DNA of 64,000 bases from Blastocystis hominis (GCF_000151665.1 NW_013171838.1:261001-325000); one strand, 5' to 3'; shown: positions 33,178-43,435, counted from the first letter of the stretch. Made by a program: numbers and translations. Notes: generated from the sequence alone by a model not told the origin.

Positions 33178-36100
33178 CACAAACTATCCAAACAAAGTAA
33201 GGATGCAATTTCCCTCTGGTACAAATCTTCGCTTCCTATAGAACCCTTGCTTCCTTCTTCCGTGCGTGGATCTACCTCTGAACATCCTCGCTCCGCAACT
33301 AGCTGTTGCTCCTCCAGCAAACTTTCGATTGTATACTTCAAATCATTTGTTTGTTTTTCAGTACACGCTGAGACTCGGATCTGTCCTTTCTCTATATCCA
33401 CACTGACTTCCCCATTGTATTTCTCCTTCCAGTGCTCGATCATCACTTCGTAATTGTCCCAAAATGTCTGCAAAACGGACGGCGGGGCCTCAATCACTTT
33501 GTTCAACAGCTGGTAAGTCGTTACGACCGCTTCGATCCGTTCACACGCTCTTCTCACCGATTCAATTTCCCCGTGAATATATACGCGATCCTTGCTACCG
33601 ACCACTTCCACCGTGGCTCCTGTCGATGCAATGATTTCTTTGATTTGCCGTCCTTTTGTACCGACAATGTGTGCGATGATCAGCGGGTCAATGCTAAGCA
33701 AACAATGCTGCTGTGACAGCACTGCAACTTCCTTTGAAATCGTGTCCATCACGCGAGAGAGCCGCTCGGATAGTTCTGTAGCACTAATGGGAGGCAAAGG
33801 TTTGGAAGGATTGTTGGAATTGGAAGCTTCCAAAGGATCCAATGGATCCAATGGATTCAATGGATCCAATGGATTCAAAGGATTCAATGGATCCAAAGGA
33901 TTCAATGGATTCAAAGGATTCAAAGGATTCAAAGAATTCAAAGGACCCATAGAAACCATAGGAATTATAGGATCGGCAGCACTGGATGTAATAATGAGCT
34001 TGGAAGGGTTGCTGACACGAGAAACGTCCATAGGATTGAAAGGCTCCGGCCGTTTCATGCAGTAGACATAGCCTTCGCTGGGCTCCACGTGGATCAAAAC
34101 GTAGGGATCGTCCGAAGCGATCTTCTTCCCCGTCATGGAGAAATAGTGACACACGCCCGGTGAGATTGGGATTCGTAAAAACAATGCCGGGAACAAGCTC
34201 ATCAACTCTTCGTAGAGCTGTGCATGTGCTCGATGGATATTGCCCAATTCCCCGCGGATCAACACCGCTCCGCAGGAATCGTGCGAAATATTGCACTGAT
34301 TCGCTAAAACCACCAGCTTCATCGGGAACGAGCTGGTCGCAAACAGAGTATTCACTGCATTCGTATCGTACTTGTACGAATACGTGGGAGTCCCGCGGAA
34401 AACCGCCTCGACCAATGCTTTCGCGGCATCCACGTTCTTTTGTGTTCCAGAAATGGAGAGATCTCCATCTCCTCCAGCCTGCTGGGTCAGCTTGAGAACA
34501 GCATTCGTGATGATGTGGATCGATCGGAGGGACCGACACCGATCCACGAGCAGTTGATGAAACTGCTTCAGCGTGATGTGAAGGACATGAGTGACAATTT
34601 GATTCGTCTTGATGATGGAATGGATTTCGTTCGATGCCTGCTCGGCGGCCTGCTGCTCTCCCCAAATGATCAGGCGACCGGATTCGCGGCGAGGGAGGAT
34701 CCGGCAGTTATACTTCGATTGCAGATATGCCCGCGTTTTCCCCTCCTTTCCGAACACTAAACCAATGTGTTCCATGGGGATGGAGCACGGATAAGCGTGG
34801 AAGTTCCCTGTGGACTTCTTGAACGCCAGGAATTTCTCCCGGATCTCGGCAATGTCGGCTTCCGCTCCCTCGCATCGCAGCGATCCCGAAGCCGCATGGA
34901 ACGTCACTTTGAGGTCTTTGTATTGCGACTGCAACGCGGCGAGCGATGGCCGCGACAATTCGTACGCGTAGTAGAAATGGTCTGGACTGAAATGACACCA
35001 GAAATGAGTGCGTCTGAAATCCTCCAGCTGCGATTCGATCCACAATTTGGCATCCAAGACGTTCTCTTTTGGTCCGAAAATGCTCAGCCTGGTTTGGATC
35101 CCCACACTCTGCTTCGTTTTGACCGCGAATTTCTTCTCCGTTTCCCGGATCGCCGCTCCCTTCATTCCAATCACCACTCTCCCCATCAGCTCTTTGTCTT
35201 CCGTCAGACTCTCCACCCAATGATCCGAGAGCCAGGACTGCACGTACGCCGCCGCATTGGTGACGTTGTCATCGAATCCTTCCAGCTCGATCTCGTCCTT
35301 TTCGTCCGAAGTCATGACTCGCACTGACACATGATACTTCTTCCGGATCTTATCGATGTGGCTTCCTTTCGATCCAAAAAACGCGCTGCGCAGCTCGAAA
35401 CGAGAAGGGAGTTTCAGGATAGTGATTCGACTGATGAGATCGAGCGCGGCATTTCGTGCGTCGCGAAGTTTCGCAGAATCTCCACAAACAATCATTTTGA
35501 GATTGAACTTATCGATGTGAATCGACACATTGAATTGCTTTTGAATTTGCTGCACTTTCTTTCCGCCATTGTTCAGAAAAAGAGGCAAAGCGAGTTCAGG
35601 CAGATCGATCGTTTCGTGGGTTTTGGCGTACTCAGCAAGCATCATTTCGACCCGTTCCGACGCCGCATCGATGTCCGATTGGCATCCACAAAGCTCAATG
35701 AACGGCTTTTCCTCACGCGCGCTGAAATTGACTTTGCAGTGGAACCGTTGCTGCAGTTCGCGGACAGTGACTCCTTGATCTCCAATCAGAAAAGAAACGT
35801 GAAACGACGAAGGGAGTTCTTGCGTTTTTGAAACGTCCTTCAAGGTCTCTAGAAGCGCGCGAATCGCTTTCTATGCGTTACAATTCCGCCTCACTCGCAC
35901 TTCGTCATTCTCGCAATCGCTCGGAAACCCGTACAGACAAAGAGCAAACTGCTCCGTATTCACATGCACATATCCGCGGATCTTATGGCTCAACTCCTTA
36001 ATCCGCTCTCCGCCGTCCCGAAGCAGTCGCTCCATCACAGGCAACGCGATTTCAAACCTCCGGATCTCTTTCGACAGGCTTTTCAAACTCGCCTCGAACG

Positions 36101-36668
36101 CCTGCAAAGCACGCGGACCGCCCTCGACGATGATCGAGTTGGTTTCTCGCTCAATCTTCACGCTCGTGTAGGTTTTCTCTTCCAGCAAGTGAACAAATCT
36201 CCATCCGTTGGCTAGTAGGATTTTCTACCTCAAACACCACGATTCGGACTGTACAAGTTGGAGGGAAGTCGCTGAAAGAGTCAGGGACGTCCAGGAAAGC
36301 ATGTCTTCGATGAGAGATTGGACTGGTTTCAAGGAGGCAGCTATGATTTGTGACTTCGAAAGAGGTGGAAACCCGGTCCATAGACAACGCAGGCAGGCAG
36401 AGAACGTGTGTACGTAATCTTTACGCCGTATTGCTTTTCCATCGTTGAAAACTAAGCGTTGGTGAAGAGACGAAAAACGTACGTGTTGGGAATGATTCCC
36501 CCGCAGCTGACGATACACTGATTCCTTTACTTGAACCAACTCACTCGATACCTCGTCTGGCGTGATGTCCAAACCGTTGGAGCGAGACAAAATGATGGAC
36601 CAAGCAACACAAATAGCACCATGTAACTCTGTTACTTTCTGACGAATATTTTTCAATTGCAAAAACAT
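33178..36668 (-). CDS. multi-KH-domain RNA-binding protein (vigilin-like)
   Basis: Start MFLQLKNIRQKVTELHGA at 36668, then a 31-nt intron, a KH-like segment (FSTMEKQYGVKITYTRSLPACVVYGP), a 32-nt intron and, through a region around 36230 whose splices I could not fully fix, 'VHLLEEKTYTSVKIERETNSIIVEGG'. A 30-nt intron (about 35873-35844) leads into about 900 residues of KH repeats: 'FLIGDQGVTVRELQQRFHCKVNF', 'AFFGSKGSHIDKIRKKYHVSVRV', 'RVVIGMKGAAIRETEKKFAVKT', 'GLVFGKEGKTRAYLQSKYNCRI' and 'HIVGTKGRQIKEIIASTGATVEV' (GxxG loops visible). An NPL/DPL repeat interrupts near 33840-33950. No stop is encoded before the 3' element: ...GAT AGT TTG TG would become TGA. Probably cytoplasmic, ribosome- or mRNA-associated. 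Confidence 0.82.
33836..33950 (-). repeat. coding minisatellite (Asn/Asp-Pro-Leu)n
   Basis: Imperfect tandem units of 9-18 bases (GGATTCAATGGATCCAATG on the plus strand) translate on the minus strand as repeated NPL/DPL tripeptides inside the KH protein. Confidence 0.9.
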
Positions 36669-36680
36669 CCTCTTTTTTTC

Positions 36681-37112
36681 CTAACCGTTATGGCAAAAGT
36701 AAGTAATCACGCTAGTAATATCACCTAATTCCTTCTCCCATGCTTGCTGCCGGCGTATTCCGTACAATTCCTTTTTGTATTTATCGATAATGAGTTGCCT
36801 CTATCAATAAGGGATGGACACTGCGTACAACTTGTTTCGTTTCCTTAAGCGAGTAGGAGGAAACTGCTAGATCCTCCTCCAACTGTTCGATAATCGCAGA
36901 AATGTTGTCCACTGTGCTATACTTGTGAAACTCTGGGTTTTTACGAATGGCACTCGCTCGGTTCGATAATTGATCTATTACGGACTACGCTTGAACAAAG
37001 GGTATAAATCTACAATCGTTGCTGTTCTTCTGTTTTCCAAATCACATAACCTTTGTTTCAAATACTGAATAGCTTCTTTATTAATCGTACATGACTCTTC
37101 TTCCCTGCTCAT
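36681..37112 (-). CDS. small coiled-coil protein
   Basis: Three exons with introns of 29 nt (GTAGAT...GTAG) and 28 nt (GTACGC...ATAG), both in phase. Product about 124 residues: MSREEESCTINKEAIQYLKQRL..., SVIDQLSNRASAIRKNPEFHKYSTVDNISAIIEQLEEDLAVSSYSLKETKQV, RQLIIDKYKKELYGIRRQQAWEKELGDITSVITYFCHNG. Predominantly helical. The stop (TAG at 36681-36683) is only 12 bases from the ATG of the following KH gene, so its 3' processing signal must lie in or at the KH 5' end. No family recognised; SNARE-like or kinetochore-subunit-like are possibilities without firm support. Confidence 0.5.
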
Positions 37113-37244
37113 TCCGGCAAGCTGTGTATTTCACAGGGGAAAAGTAATATTTAACATGTAATTGTTATTACTGCCGAAATAAGTAAAATCCCCGTTTTCC
37201 TTTCCCACTTTTCTATTTTGGCGCGTTGTTTTTACCATTTTGTG

Positions 37245-37749
37245 ATGGAGAAAACATTCACAGATGATCAAGTTTGAGATGCTCTGTCGCTTCTCTTCGT
37301 AGATATCAATGTTTCGTCAAGTCTTCAATTTTCTTGACAAACAAAAATGCGGTCTTGTTTCCTGTGAAAAACTTGGAGAATTAGTGCGCATATCGGGATT
37401 TAACCCAACGGAAGCAGAAATCGCGAATATCAAGAGTCGATATTCGGAAAAAACAGGAATCACCTTTGACGAATATATTAAACTACTTTCAGGTCTCGAT
37501 TGCATCGGTTCCATTTTGAACTTTTCTCTGATGAATAGCAACCGAGGACGATATACGGGGAGCCTTCAAGGTATTTGACAAATATAATGATGGAAAGATC
37601 AAAGTGGACTTGTTACGCAATGTGCTTACGCGTGTGGGAGAACCCCTTACAGACCGTGAAGTGGACAATTTCCTGGAAATCATGGGTATGAAAGACAGAG
37701 ACTATATAGAATACGACGCTCTTTGCAGCCAATTAGCTAGTTATGTGTA
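37245..37749 (+). CDS. calmodulin/centrin-like EF-hand protein
   Basis: Three exons: MEKTFTDDQ, a 31-nt intron, ISMFRQVFNFLDKQKCGLVSCEKLGELVRISGFNPTEAEI..., a 46-nt intron (GTCTCG...ATAG), then ATEDDIRGAFKVFDKYNDGKIKVDLLRNVLTRVGEPLTDREVDNFL. About 140 residues. One EF-hand loop looks canonical in part (DKYNDGKIKVDLL); the others (DKQKCGLVSCEKL; EKTGITFDEY) are degenerate, so calcium binding may be weak, as in myosin light chains. No stop is encoded: four bases before the palindromic 3' element the message ends TAT GTG TA, which the tail completes to TAA (…LASYV*). Convergent with the zinc-ribbon gene. Confidence 0.8.
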
Positions 37750-37753
37750 CGAG

Positions 37754-37768
37754 TGTTTGTAACAAACG
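37754..37768. terminator. palindromic 3'-end element shared by convergent genes
   Basis: TGTTTGTAACAAACG: reads TGTTTGTA on the plus strand for the EF-hand gene and CGTTTGTT on the minus strand toward the zinc-ribbon gene. Confidence 0.7.
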
Positions 37769-37906
37769 AATCTTAATCGGAAGAGGAGGAGGAAGAGGAA
37801 GAAGACGAAGAGGAGGAGGAGGAAGTAAACACTTTACCCAAAATGTTCGACTTAATCTTATGGGGTCCGTGCTTTGGCTTCTTTGCTTTCTTCATTCCCT
37901 TCACTT

Positions 37907-38418
37907 TCACTTTCTAAAAACTGACACAACAGATACACTTTCTACAGCGCCACAAGAGCAAAATCCCTTTCTTACACCTGGAGGAAGAGTAACATAGCGC
38001 TTACATTTCTTACATATAATAGGTTGATTCTAAAGTCAACGATCCACAATCACACTTACGACTGGGTATCCAGGGGCAGGAGATGGATTTACAGGATAGG
38101 GAGGAGGAACGGGAGTAGGATTGCCTACTTTAAAGTGGAATAATGTGTATACTCGGCATAGGAACAGGCGCTGGTCTGGGCGGATAGGCAGGAGGAATTG
38201 GCGCTGGAGGCTGACTTCCTGGAGGCGTATATCCTGGAGGCATATAGGCTGGAGGAGGATAACCCTGAGTCGATGGAGGATAACCTTGAGTAGTGGGAGG
38301 ATAACCCTGAGTCGATGGAGGATAACCCTGAGTAGTGGGAGGATTTCCATACGGGTTGCTGCTAGTGAATAGACATACGCAAGAACTACTATGGATTCTG
38401 CGGATAGCCTGGATACAT
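37907..38418 (-). CDS. YPP-repeat protein with C-terminal zinc ribbon
   Basis: Four exons: MYPGYPQNP, a 28-nt intron (GTAGTT...CTAG), then tandem QGYPPSTQGYPPTT repeats and proline-rich sequence, a 28-nt intron (GTATAC...GTAG), NPTPVPPPYPVNPSPAPGYPV, a 30-nt GTAAGT intron, and NQPIICKKCKRYVTLPPGVRKGFCSCGAVESVSVVSVFRK with TGA at 37907. About 140 residues. The Tyr-Pro-Pro repeats recall rhodopsin-tail/annexin/synexin-type and plant glycine/proline-rich peptides that drive membrane or vesicle association. The CxxC...CxC tail looks like a small zinc-binding ribbon. Function unknown. The first exon overlaps, antisense, the 5' end of the next plus-strand gene candidate. Confidence 0.65.
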
Positions 38419-38821
38419 GTAAAATTAATTATGAGCTTCAAGTATTATCGCGGGAATTCGGTTCTTCAAGTAAGTGTACTCAATTCTCTCGAACAAACAA
38501 TCATAAGCAACATATTTTACACGATACAGCAGAGAATTTGTGAACATAGACCTCTATGGCTCCATCACACTCCTTGCGCTAACCAACTACACAACATTAG
38601 TTTATGGATCATTTTCGGATTCCTCGTAAACAATTAAGAGGAAACAAGGAAAACAGTCCAGCTATTTACGCTCTTCTTGACACACAAAGAGAGGTAGGTT
38701 GCTCTCTCTGTGTAACACTAAGAGCAAAATATACATAAGAGTGAAGCCTACCTATAACAGCACGGTTTGTAGAAAGCAAATAATGGTAGTAACAAAGGTG
38801 TTCAATAATTACTTTCCTTGA
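38391..38821 (+). CDS. short multi-exon gene candidate, function unknown
   Basis: Four exons can be joined in phase: MDSADSLDTCKINYELQVLSREFGSS, a 38-nt GTAAGT intron, TTYFTRYSREFVNIDLYGSITLLALTNYTTLVYGSFSDS, a 31-nt intron, SPAIYALLDTQRE, a 29-nt intron, SKIYIRVKPTYNSTVCRKQ... to TGA at 38821. About 110 residues. The third donor sits in the loop of a near-perfect 12-bp hairpin (ACACAAAGAGAG/CTCTCTCTGTGT). The weak points are low GC and a start codon inside the antisense first exon of the zinc-ribbon gene. No family recognised. Confidence 0.3.
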
Positions 38822-39083
38822 TAATCATGGAATAGAGTCATTTTCGGTTCTAGCGCTCATTACCACCCTACGAAAACTTCCATGGATTGGTTAATAGTGC
38901 ATGAACACAATGCATCATTTTATTTCCTATTTCATGGCGATTTTACTGTCTAATCTTTAATACTAATTCGAAAAATATATCCCCTTATTATTCGTTAATT
39001 TGTTTACTATATAGGGGCATATCCAACAATTATATGTCCCTTGAATTGTCGAACTATTGAACCAGTTTTTTCTTATAAAGATC

Positions 39084-40127
39084 ATGTCTGGAGAAAAGAA
39101 GCAGAAGCCTGAAGATTTGCTTGCTAAGCTGCGTAAGATAGAGGATAATAAGCATTGCGCTAACTGTGGCGACTATGCGAAGCTCGGTCACACCAATGTG
39201 TGCGGTATCTTGTTTGCTGCCTACTTCTTATTTTTAGTTCCTTACAGCTCTTTCGTGTGCCACATGTGTAAATCTGCCCACCAGTCTTTCTCGCACAGAG
39301 TGAAGAGTGTTACCATGTCGACCTGGACTCTGAAGGAAGTGCGTGCTCTTTCTGAAAAGCACGGTGGAGGTAACAAGGCTTGCATCGCCAAGTGGCTGTC
39401 CCATGGAGATGTCGAGAAGTACAGACCTCACCCCGGCGATTCTCTTGATAAATACAAAAACTTCATTCGTCTCGCTTACGAGGAGAAGATGTTCATGGCG
39501 AAGGACGACGCTGAGGAAGAGCCCGCCGAGGAAGCCGAGGAGCAGGCTGAGGAGGCTCCTGCTGCCGCTGCCCCCGCTGAGGAGGAGGAGGACGTGTTCG
39601 ACGAGGGTCCGAAGAAGAAGGCCGTGAAGAAGGCCGCTCCCAAGAAGGTGCAGCAGCAAGAGGAGGAGGAGGACGTGGACTTCGGTGACGAGGAGCCCGC
39701 TGCGGCCGAGGAGAAGCCGAAGAAGAAGGTGGTGAAGAAGGTGGTGAAGAAGGTCGCCAAGAAGCCTGCCGCGAAGGCGCCCAAGTCGCCTCAGGAGGAC
39801 GATTTCCTGGGAATGAGCCAGCCTTCCCCTGTCCCGGATGCGAAGGCCACCTCCGCAGCTGACGACGTGAACAGCATGTTCGCGCCTGCGCCCGCCGCCT
39901 CGCCCGCCCAGGCCGCTGCGCCCGCGCAAGCGGCTGCCTCTCCTGCCCAGGCTCCTCAGGGCCAGCAGGGTCCGCAGGCGATGGCTGGAATGCCCGGCAT
40001 GGCCGGCAACATGACCCCGCAGCAGTGGATGGCGTACCAGCAGCAGATGGCGTACTACCAGCAGATGGCCTATTACCAGATGGCCTATCAGCGCCAGATG
40101 CAGATGGCTCAGCAGGGACAGAAGTAA
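39084..40127 (+). CDS. ArfGAP-domain protein with Lys/Ala/Glu-rich and Gln/Met-rich tail
   Basis: GTPase-activating protein for Arf GTPases in membrane traffic. Zinc finger CANCGDYAKLGHTNVC|...FVCHMCKSAHQSFSHRVKSVTMSTWTLKEV has the CxxCx16CxxC spacing once a 33-nt intron (GTATCT...TTTAG, about 39212-39244) is removed; without it the finger is interrupted. The expected catalytic Arg follows (SHRVKS). Next is KWLSHGD...YRPHPGDSLDKYKNFIRLAYEEKMF, then alternating acidic and lysine blocks, Pro/Ala/Ser linkers and a tail of MAYQQQMAYYQQM repeats. Start chosen at the ATG opening MSGEKKQK rather than the upstream MNQFFLI. Highly codon-biased. TAA encoded. Convergent with REEP. Confidence 0.9.
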   Translation: MSGEKKQKPEDLLAKLRKIEDNKHCANCGDYAKLGHTNVCGILFAAYFLFLVPYSSFVCHMCKSAHQSFSHRVKSVTMSTWTLKEVRALSEKHGGGNKACIAKWLSHGDVEKYRPHPGDSLDKYKNFIRLAYEEKMFMAKDDAEEEPAEEAEEQAEEAPAAAAPAEEEEDVFDEGPKKKAVKKAAPKKVQQQEEEEDVDFGDEEPAAAEEKPKKKVVKKVVKKVAKKPAAKAPKSPQEDDFLGMSQPSPVPDAKATSAADDVNSMFAPAPAASPAQAAAPAQAAASPAQAPQGQQGPQAMAGMPGMAGNMTPQQWMAYQQQMAYYQQMAYYQMAYQRQMQMAQQGQK

Positions 40128-40147
40128 GGAGAGATTTTGCTATGGAG

Positions 40148-40163
40148 TGTTTGTGAACAAACG
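40148..40163. terminator. palindromic 3'-end element shared by ArfGAP and REEP genes
   Basis: TGTTTGTGAACAAACG: TGTTTGTG for the plus-strand ArfGAP gene, CGTTTGTT for the minus-strand REEP gene. Confidence 0.7.
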
Positions 40164-40219
40164 AAACGATTTGAACGAGACGGATGCACTAACCCAAACA
40201 AGAGGGAACAAACGGATGT

Positions 40220-40750
40220 TTAATCGGTCTTCACAACCTTGGAAATCTCCTGGCAGTACTTTTCAAGATACTGCTTGTAGAGACGGTCAAAAATCTTTTG
40301 CAGGAACTGCAGGAACTCAACGATCAAGGTGCAATCATCGAAGAAGGCAAAGAAGGCAAGGACCAAGCACTTGATCACCGTGTACGTAATGATAGAGTCC
40401 AACCATCCAGGCAGCATATGGACGCAAGCAAACAAAAACCAGAAACCTGCCCATTTCTTCTCAGTCTTCTTTTCTTCGTGCATGTCATTGATCGTCATGA
40501 AGAGAGACGGGATGAACACAAGATAGATGTAAAAGCCGCGGTTTCGGAAAAGAGTGTGCATAATACAGAACACTATTACAGAGAGGATCATAGTGATGTA
40601 GTGGAGAGGTACATGGATCTTTTCCTCCAGTTCCTTGAACTGCTCTATGAATTACAACCACGTTGAACAAATACTGCCGCTAGGCGTGCAACACTTGTAG
40701 AAGGACTCCACCTTATCCCAGTATTTCTTAATGTCTCCAGAGCTTACCAT
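40220..40750 (-). CDS. REEP/Yop1/DP1-family ER-shaping membrane protein
   Basis: Two exons: MVSSGDIKKYWDKVESFYKCCTPSG, a 30-nt intron, KQFKELEEKIHVPLHYITMILSVIVF... to stop at 40220; about 167 residues. Hydrophobic hairpins follow the TB2/DP1/HVA22 order: 'MILSVIVFCIMHTL', 'GFYIYLVFIPSLFMTIND', then charged 'MHEEKKTEKKWAGFWFLFACVHMLP' (compare '[24 protein letters not shown]' in REEP5), and 'TYTVIKCLVLAFFAFFDD'. The family inserts wedge-like helices that curve tubular ER. The C-terminus is helical and basic. The call rests on segment order and hydropathy; a different small multi-pass ER protein is possible. Confidence 0.65.
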
Positions 40751-40981
40751 TCTGTACAGAACAAAATAGAAATTATTTGTTTTTATACATGAAGATATAT
40801 GGGACCATCTTTTGCATATGGGTCATAAGTCAAGCGAGTTGTTGGGTCATGGACGTACACAAAACAGGAAAACAAATACACAGATTGGAGATGTCGAATG
40901 GCATCACTATCGTTTATACTGACCAATTCAATACTTTTCAAACAAACCGAACTTTAGACTCCATAGGTTGTTTCTTCTGTC

Positions 40982-42354
40982 ATGGATTTACAGTATTACA
41001 AAAGGCTACTCATTTCAATAGTTGGAATCTATGCTGTATACTTAAATTATGGGTTGGTGCAAGAACGAATGTTGGAGTCGTTTTGAGCGATCACGTTGTA
41101 GATATCGTTATGTAAGTCCTGACGGAAGTCGTTTCGAATACACCTCTGTTCTTCTTCTTCTCCAGTGCTCGATCAACTTAGCGATTGCATTTGCCAGTTT
41201 TTTTCTGTTTCGTTCGTGACAACTAGGTGATCGGATCTTTGGGAAGCCCACGAAGCCGTTTTCAACCCAAACTCCCAAAAAGGAGCTTATTGGGCGAGCG
41301 GTTTTAGTTAGAAACCATGGCATGGAGTAGAGATGGCTTTTCTTTTCAATGGAAGGGAGGAATGCACAATCCAAGATATTTCCTTCGAGGGAGGGCTGGC
41401 GAGAATGTCTTTTCGACTCAGGGACGGCGAAACTCTAGAGCGAACCATCCGAAACGATGAGGTCGATTTCGTTTGTATGGTCGATCGTAGGACATCCGTT
41501 TTGCTCCCGATGCTTTGTCCCACTACCGCATCTACGGCATCTGCTACACGCTGGCCATGATATTTTCGAACAGCTCTCTGAAGCATGTGAACTACCCCAC
41601 GCAGGTCCTCGGCAAATCCTGCAAAATGATTCCTGTGCTCCTCGCTGGAACGCTCTTCGGAAGTAGAGTTAGCCCCCTCCGTCCACTCTAGCACGTACAT
41701 ACTCGCTCCGGAAATACATCAGCGTCTTTATCATCACCGCCGGAATCGTTCGTAGGCATCATGGAGCCATGATCCCATCTAGTGTTCCAAATGATGGGGT
41801 CCTCCAAGAAGATCAGCCAGCGGTCGAACAGCGCTTTCGGCCTGATTCTTCTCTTCTTATCGCTCTGTATGGACGGAGTCTGCGGCATGCAGCAGGACGT
41901 TGTGGTTCCTCAATTCAAGCCTTCGTCGCTGCGGCTCCAGGTCATGCTCAACATTTACGGGATGGGCGTATCCGCGGTCACCGCGATCTTGAAAGGGGAA
42001 TTGGTGCCTGGAGTGGAGTTTCTGGTGAGGAACAAGCAATGTCTGTGGGTGAGGGACGAGAGGAGGCTTGAAGGGTAGTATGCGGTGCAGTTTGGGTTGT
42101 GCTCGTCGGTGGGACAGATGTTTATACTATATACGGTGCGACATTTTCCTCCGTTGGTGTTGTCCACGATAACGACGACAAGGAAGTTTTTTAGTATTTT
42201 GATTTCTGTTTTGTTTATGGGCAATGATATTAATAAATATCAAGTCGGTTTGGGGAATGGATGTGAAGTGTAGTGGATCGGTGTGTTTCTTGTGTTCTTC
42301 GGAATTATGTTCGATAAGGTAAAGGGGCAGCAGCAGAAAAGCCATGGAAATTGA
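40982..42354 (+). CDS. SLC35B1: SLC35B1/HUT1-type nucleotide-sugar transporter
   Basis: ER/Golgi multi-pass antiporter. About eight exons with introns of 22-32 nt. Seen in order: MDLQYYKRLLISIVGIYAVYLNYGLVQERML; YRYVSPDGSRFEYTSVLLLLQCSINLAIAFAS; DRIFGKPTKPFS; an inserted loop of about 43 residues (AFLFNGREECTIQD...RTIRNDE); HYRIYGICYTLAMIFSNSSLKHVNYPTQVLGKSCKMIPVLLAGTLFG, the family's most diagnostic stretch; RTYSLRKYISVFIITAGIVLFQM; FGLILLFLSLCMDGVCG; GMGVSAVTAILKGELVPGVEFL; FGLCSSVGQMFILYTVRHFPPLVLSTITTTRKFFSILISVLFMG; WIGVFLVFFGIMFDK. TGA encoded at 42352; 3' element at 42366-42373. The substrate (UDP-sugar or ADP/ATP exchange) cannot be read from sequence. Confidence 0.9.
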
Positions 42355-42365
42355 ATCATTTGATG

Positions 42366-42373
42366 TGTTTGTT
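42366..42373 (+). terminator. TGTTTGTT 3'-end element of SLC35B1
   Basis: Exact TGTTTGTT 12 bases after the encoded TGA. It lies within a possible upstream start region of the next gene. Confidence 0.7.
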
Positions 42374-42403
42374 AGAAATCGGGCTTATTTCTGGAATGAT
42401 AAC

Positions 42404-43431
42404 ATGCCATCATTTGGTAGATTTAGAATGAGTAAGCTTAGATTATATGTAAATCGGTTTTTCAACATACTTCAGCTGGCAGCTATTTATGTTTACATCA
42501 ATGCCTACTGTCTATAGTTCCTTTTCTTGTATCATTTTATCATTTAGCTATGCCTTCTATGTTATGATTACGGGACATGGTAATATAGGAAATCTTTTAA
42601 GAACGGTTTTCTTATTGGATGGTTATTGACTGTAGCTGGCTTCCTCCTTGGGACCTCAATATACATGTGTAAAGGGATCTGAAAAGATTCGAGGAGGAAA
42701 GACTATGTATTTTGTCAATCATCGCTCCTGGGCAGACTTCTTTGTCGATGGGTGAGAGAACACCGTTTTTATGACTCGCAGAGATATGATCACTGGCTGC
42801 AGCTACTTATCTCGAATGGCAGTTATTTTTGCCTTCCCGTCCGCCTGTTTATGCGGATATCTGAACCAATTCATTTGGTTCTTCAAGAGGAAGCGAGGCA
42901 TTAGCCGCGAATGGTTCACCCACTTTTTCGATGAGAATTGGAAGGCTCGGTAGTGTTTTGCATATGGACTGACGCACAGCCCTGATCACGGAGTGATCGT
43001 GTATCCAGAGGGCCACCGCTTTAAGGGCGAGGGAACTCTACAGCTGAAAACTGGAGTGATGGAGGTGGCTTATAATCTGAAAGTTCCTTGCCAGATTGTG
43101 CTGAGCAATGGAAAAGAGAACATCATGGACGAGATCAGCCTCAAGATTAACCGGAACGTGATCTTGACGATTTGCGTATCGAAGGTGTTGGATCCGACCA
43201 AGTTCGCTACCAAGGAGGAATGGTTCGACTATGTGAAAGCGGAATGGGAAGCGACGTATACCAAGCTTCACTCCTCCGAAACGGACGGACGACTGTTCGT
43301 TGGATCCCTGCCCGGAGTCTTGGAGAAGGGTACCGGGTTGGAGACTGCGCCGCCCCACCGAAGACAGACTGCGATCTTGTACACGCTGGCTGTGGTATCT
43401 GTCGTTGTTGCTCTGATCGCACTGTGTTGGT
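42404..43431 (+). CDS. 1-acyl-glycerol-3-phosphate acyltransferase-like (LPLAT/PlsC family)
   Basis: Membrane acyltransferase of phospholipid synthesis. Exons joined by introns of 30-31 nt (near 42516, 42609, 42750 and 42951), all in phase. Start MPSFGRFRMSKLRLYVNRFFN with a TM segment (LQLAAIYVYINAY); catalytic motif NHRSWADFFVDG (the family's NHxxxxD box); IFAFPSACLCGYLNQFIWFFKRKRG; VIVYPEGHRFKGEG (PEGxR box); a second TM helix near the end (TAILYTLAVVSVVVALIALCW). No stop is encoded: the frame reaches TGG T four bases before TGTTTGTT at 43436, giving TAA after tail addition. Genomically it would continue to TGA at 43535. An in-frame ATG at 42343 (MEIESFDVF) would overlap the SLC35B1 coding end, so 42404 is preferred. 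Confidence 0.85.
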
Positions 43432-43435
43432 TGCG

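Noticed and set aside
40777-41115. 112-codon frame starting MFLYMKIYGTIF
   Set aside because: It runs out of frame across the true SLC35B1 start (MDLQYYKRLL... GIYAVYLNYGLVQERM); the part before 40982 has no support and is probably leader.
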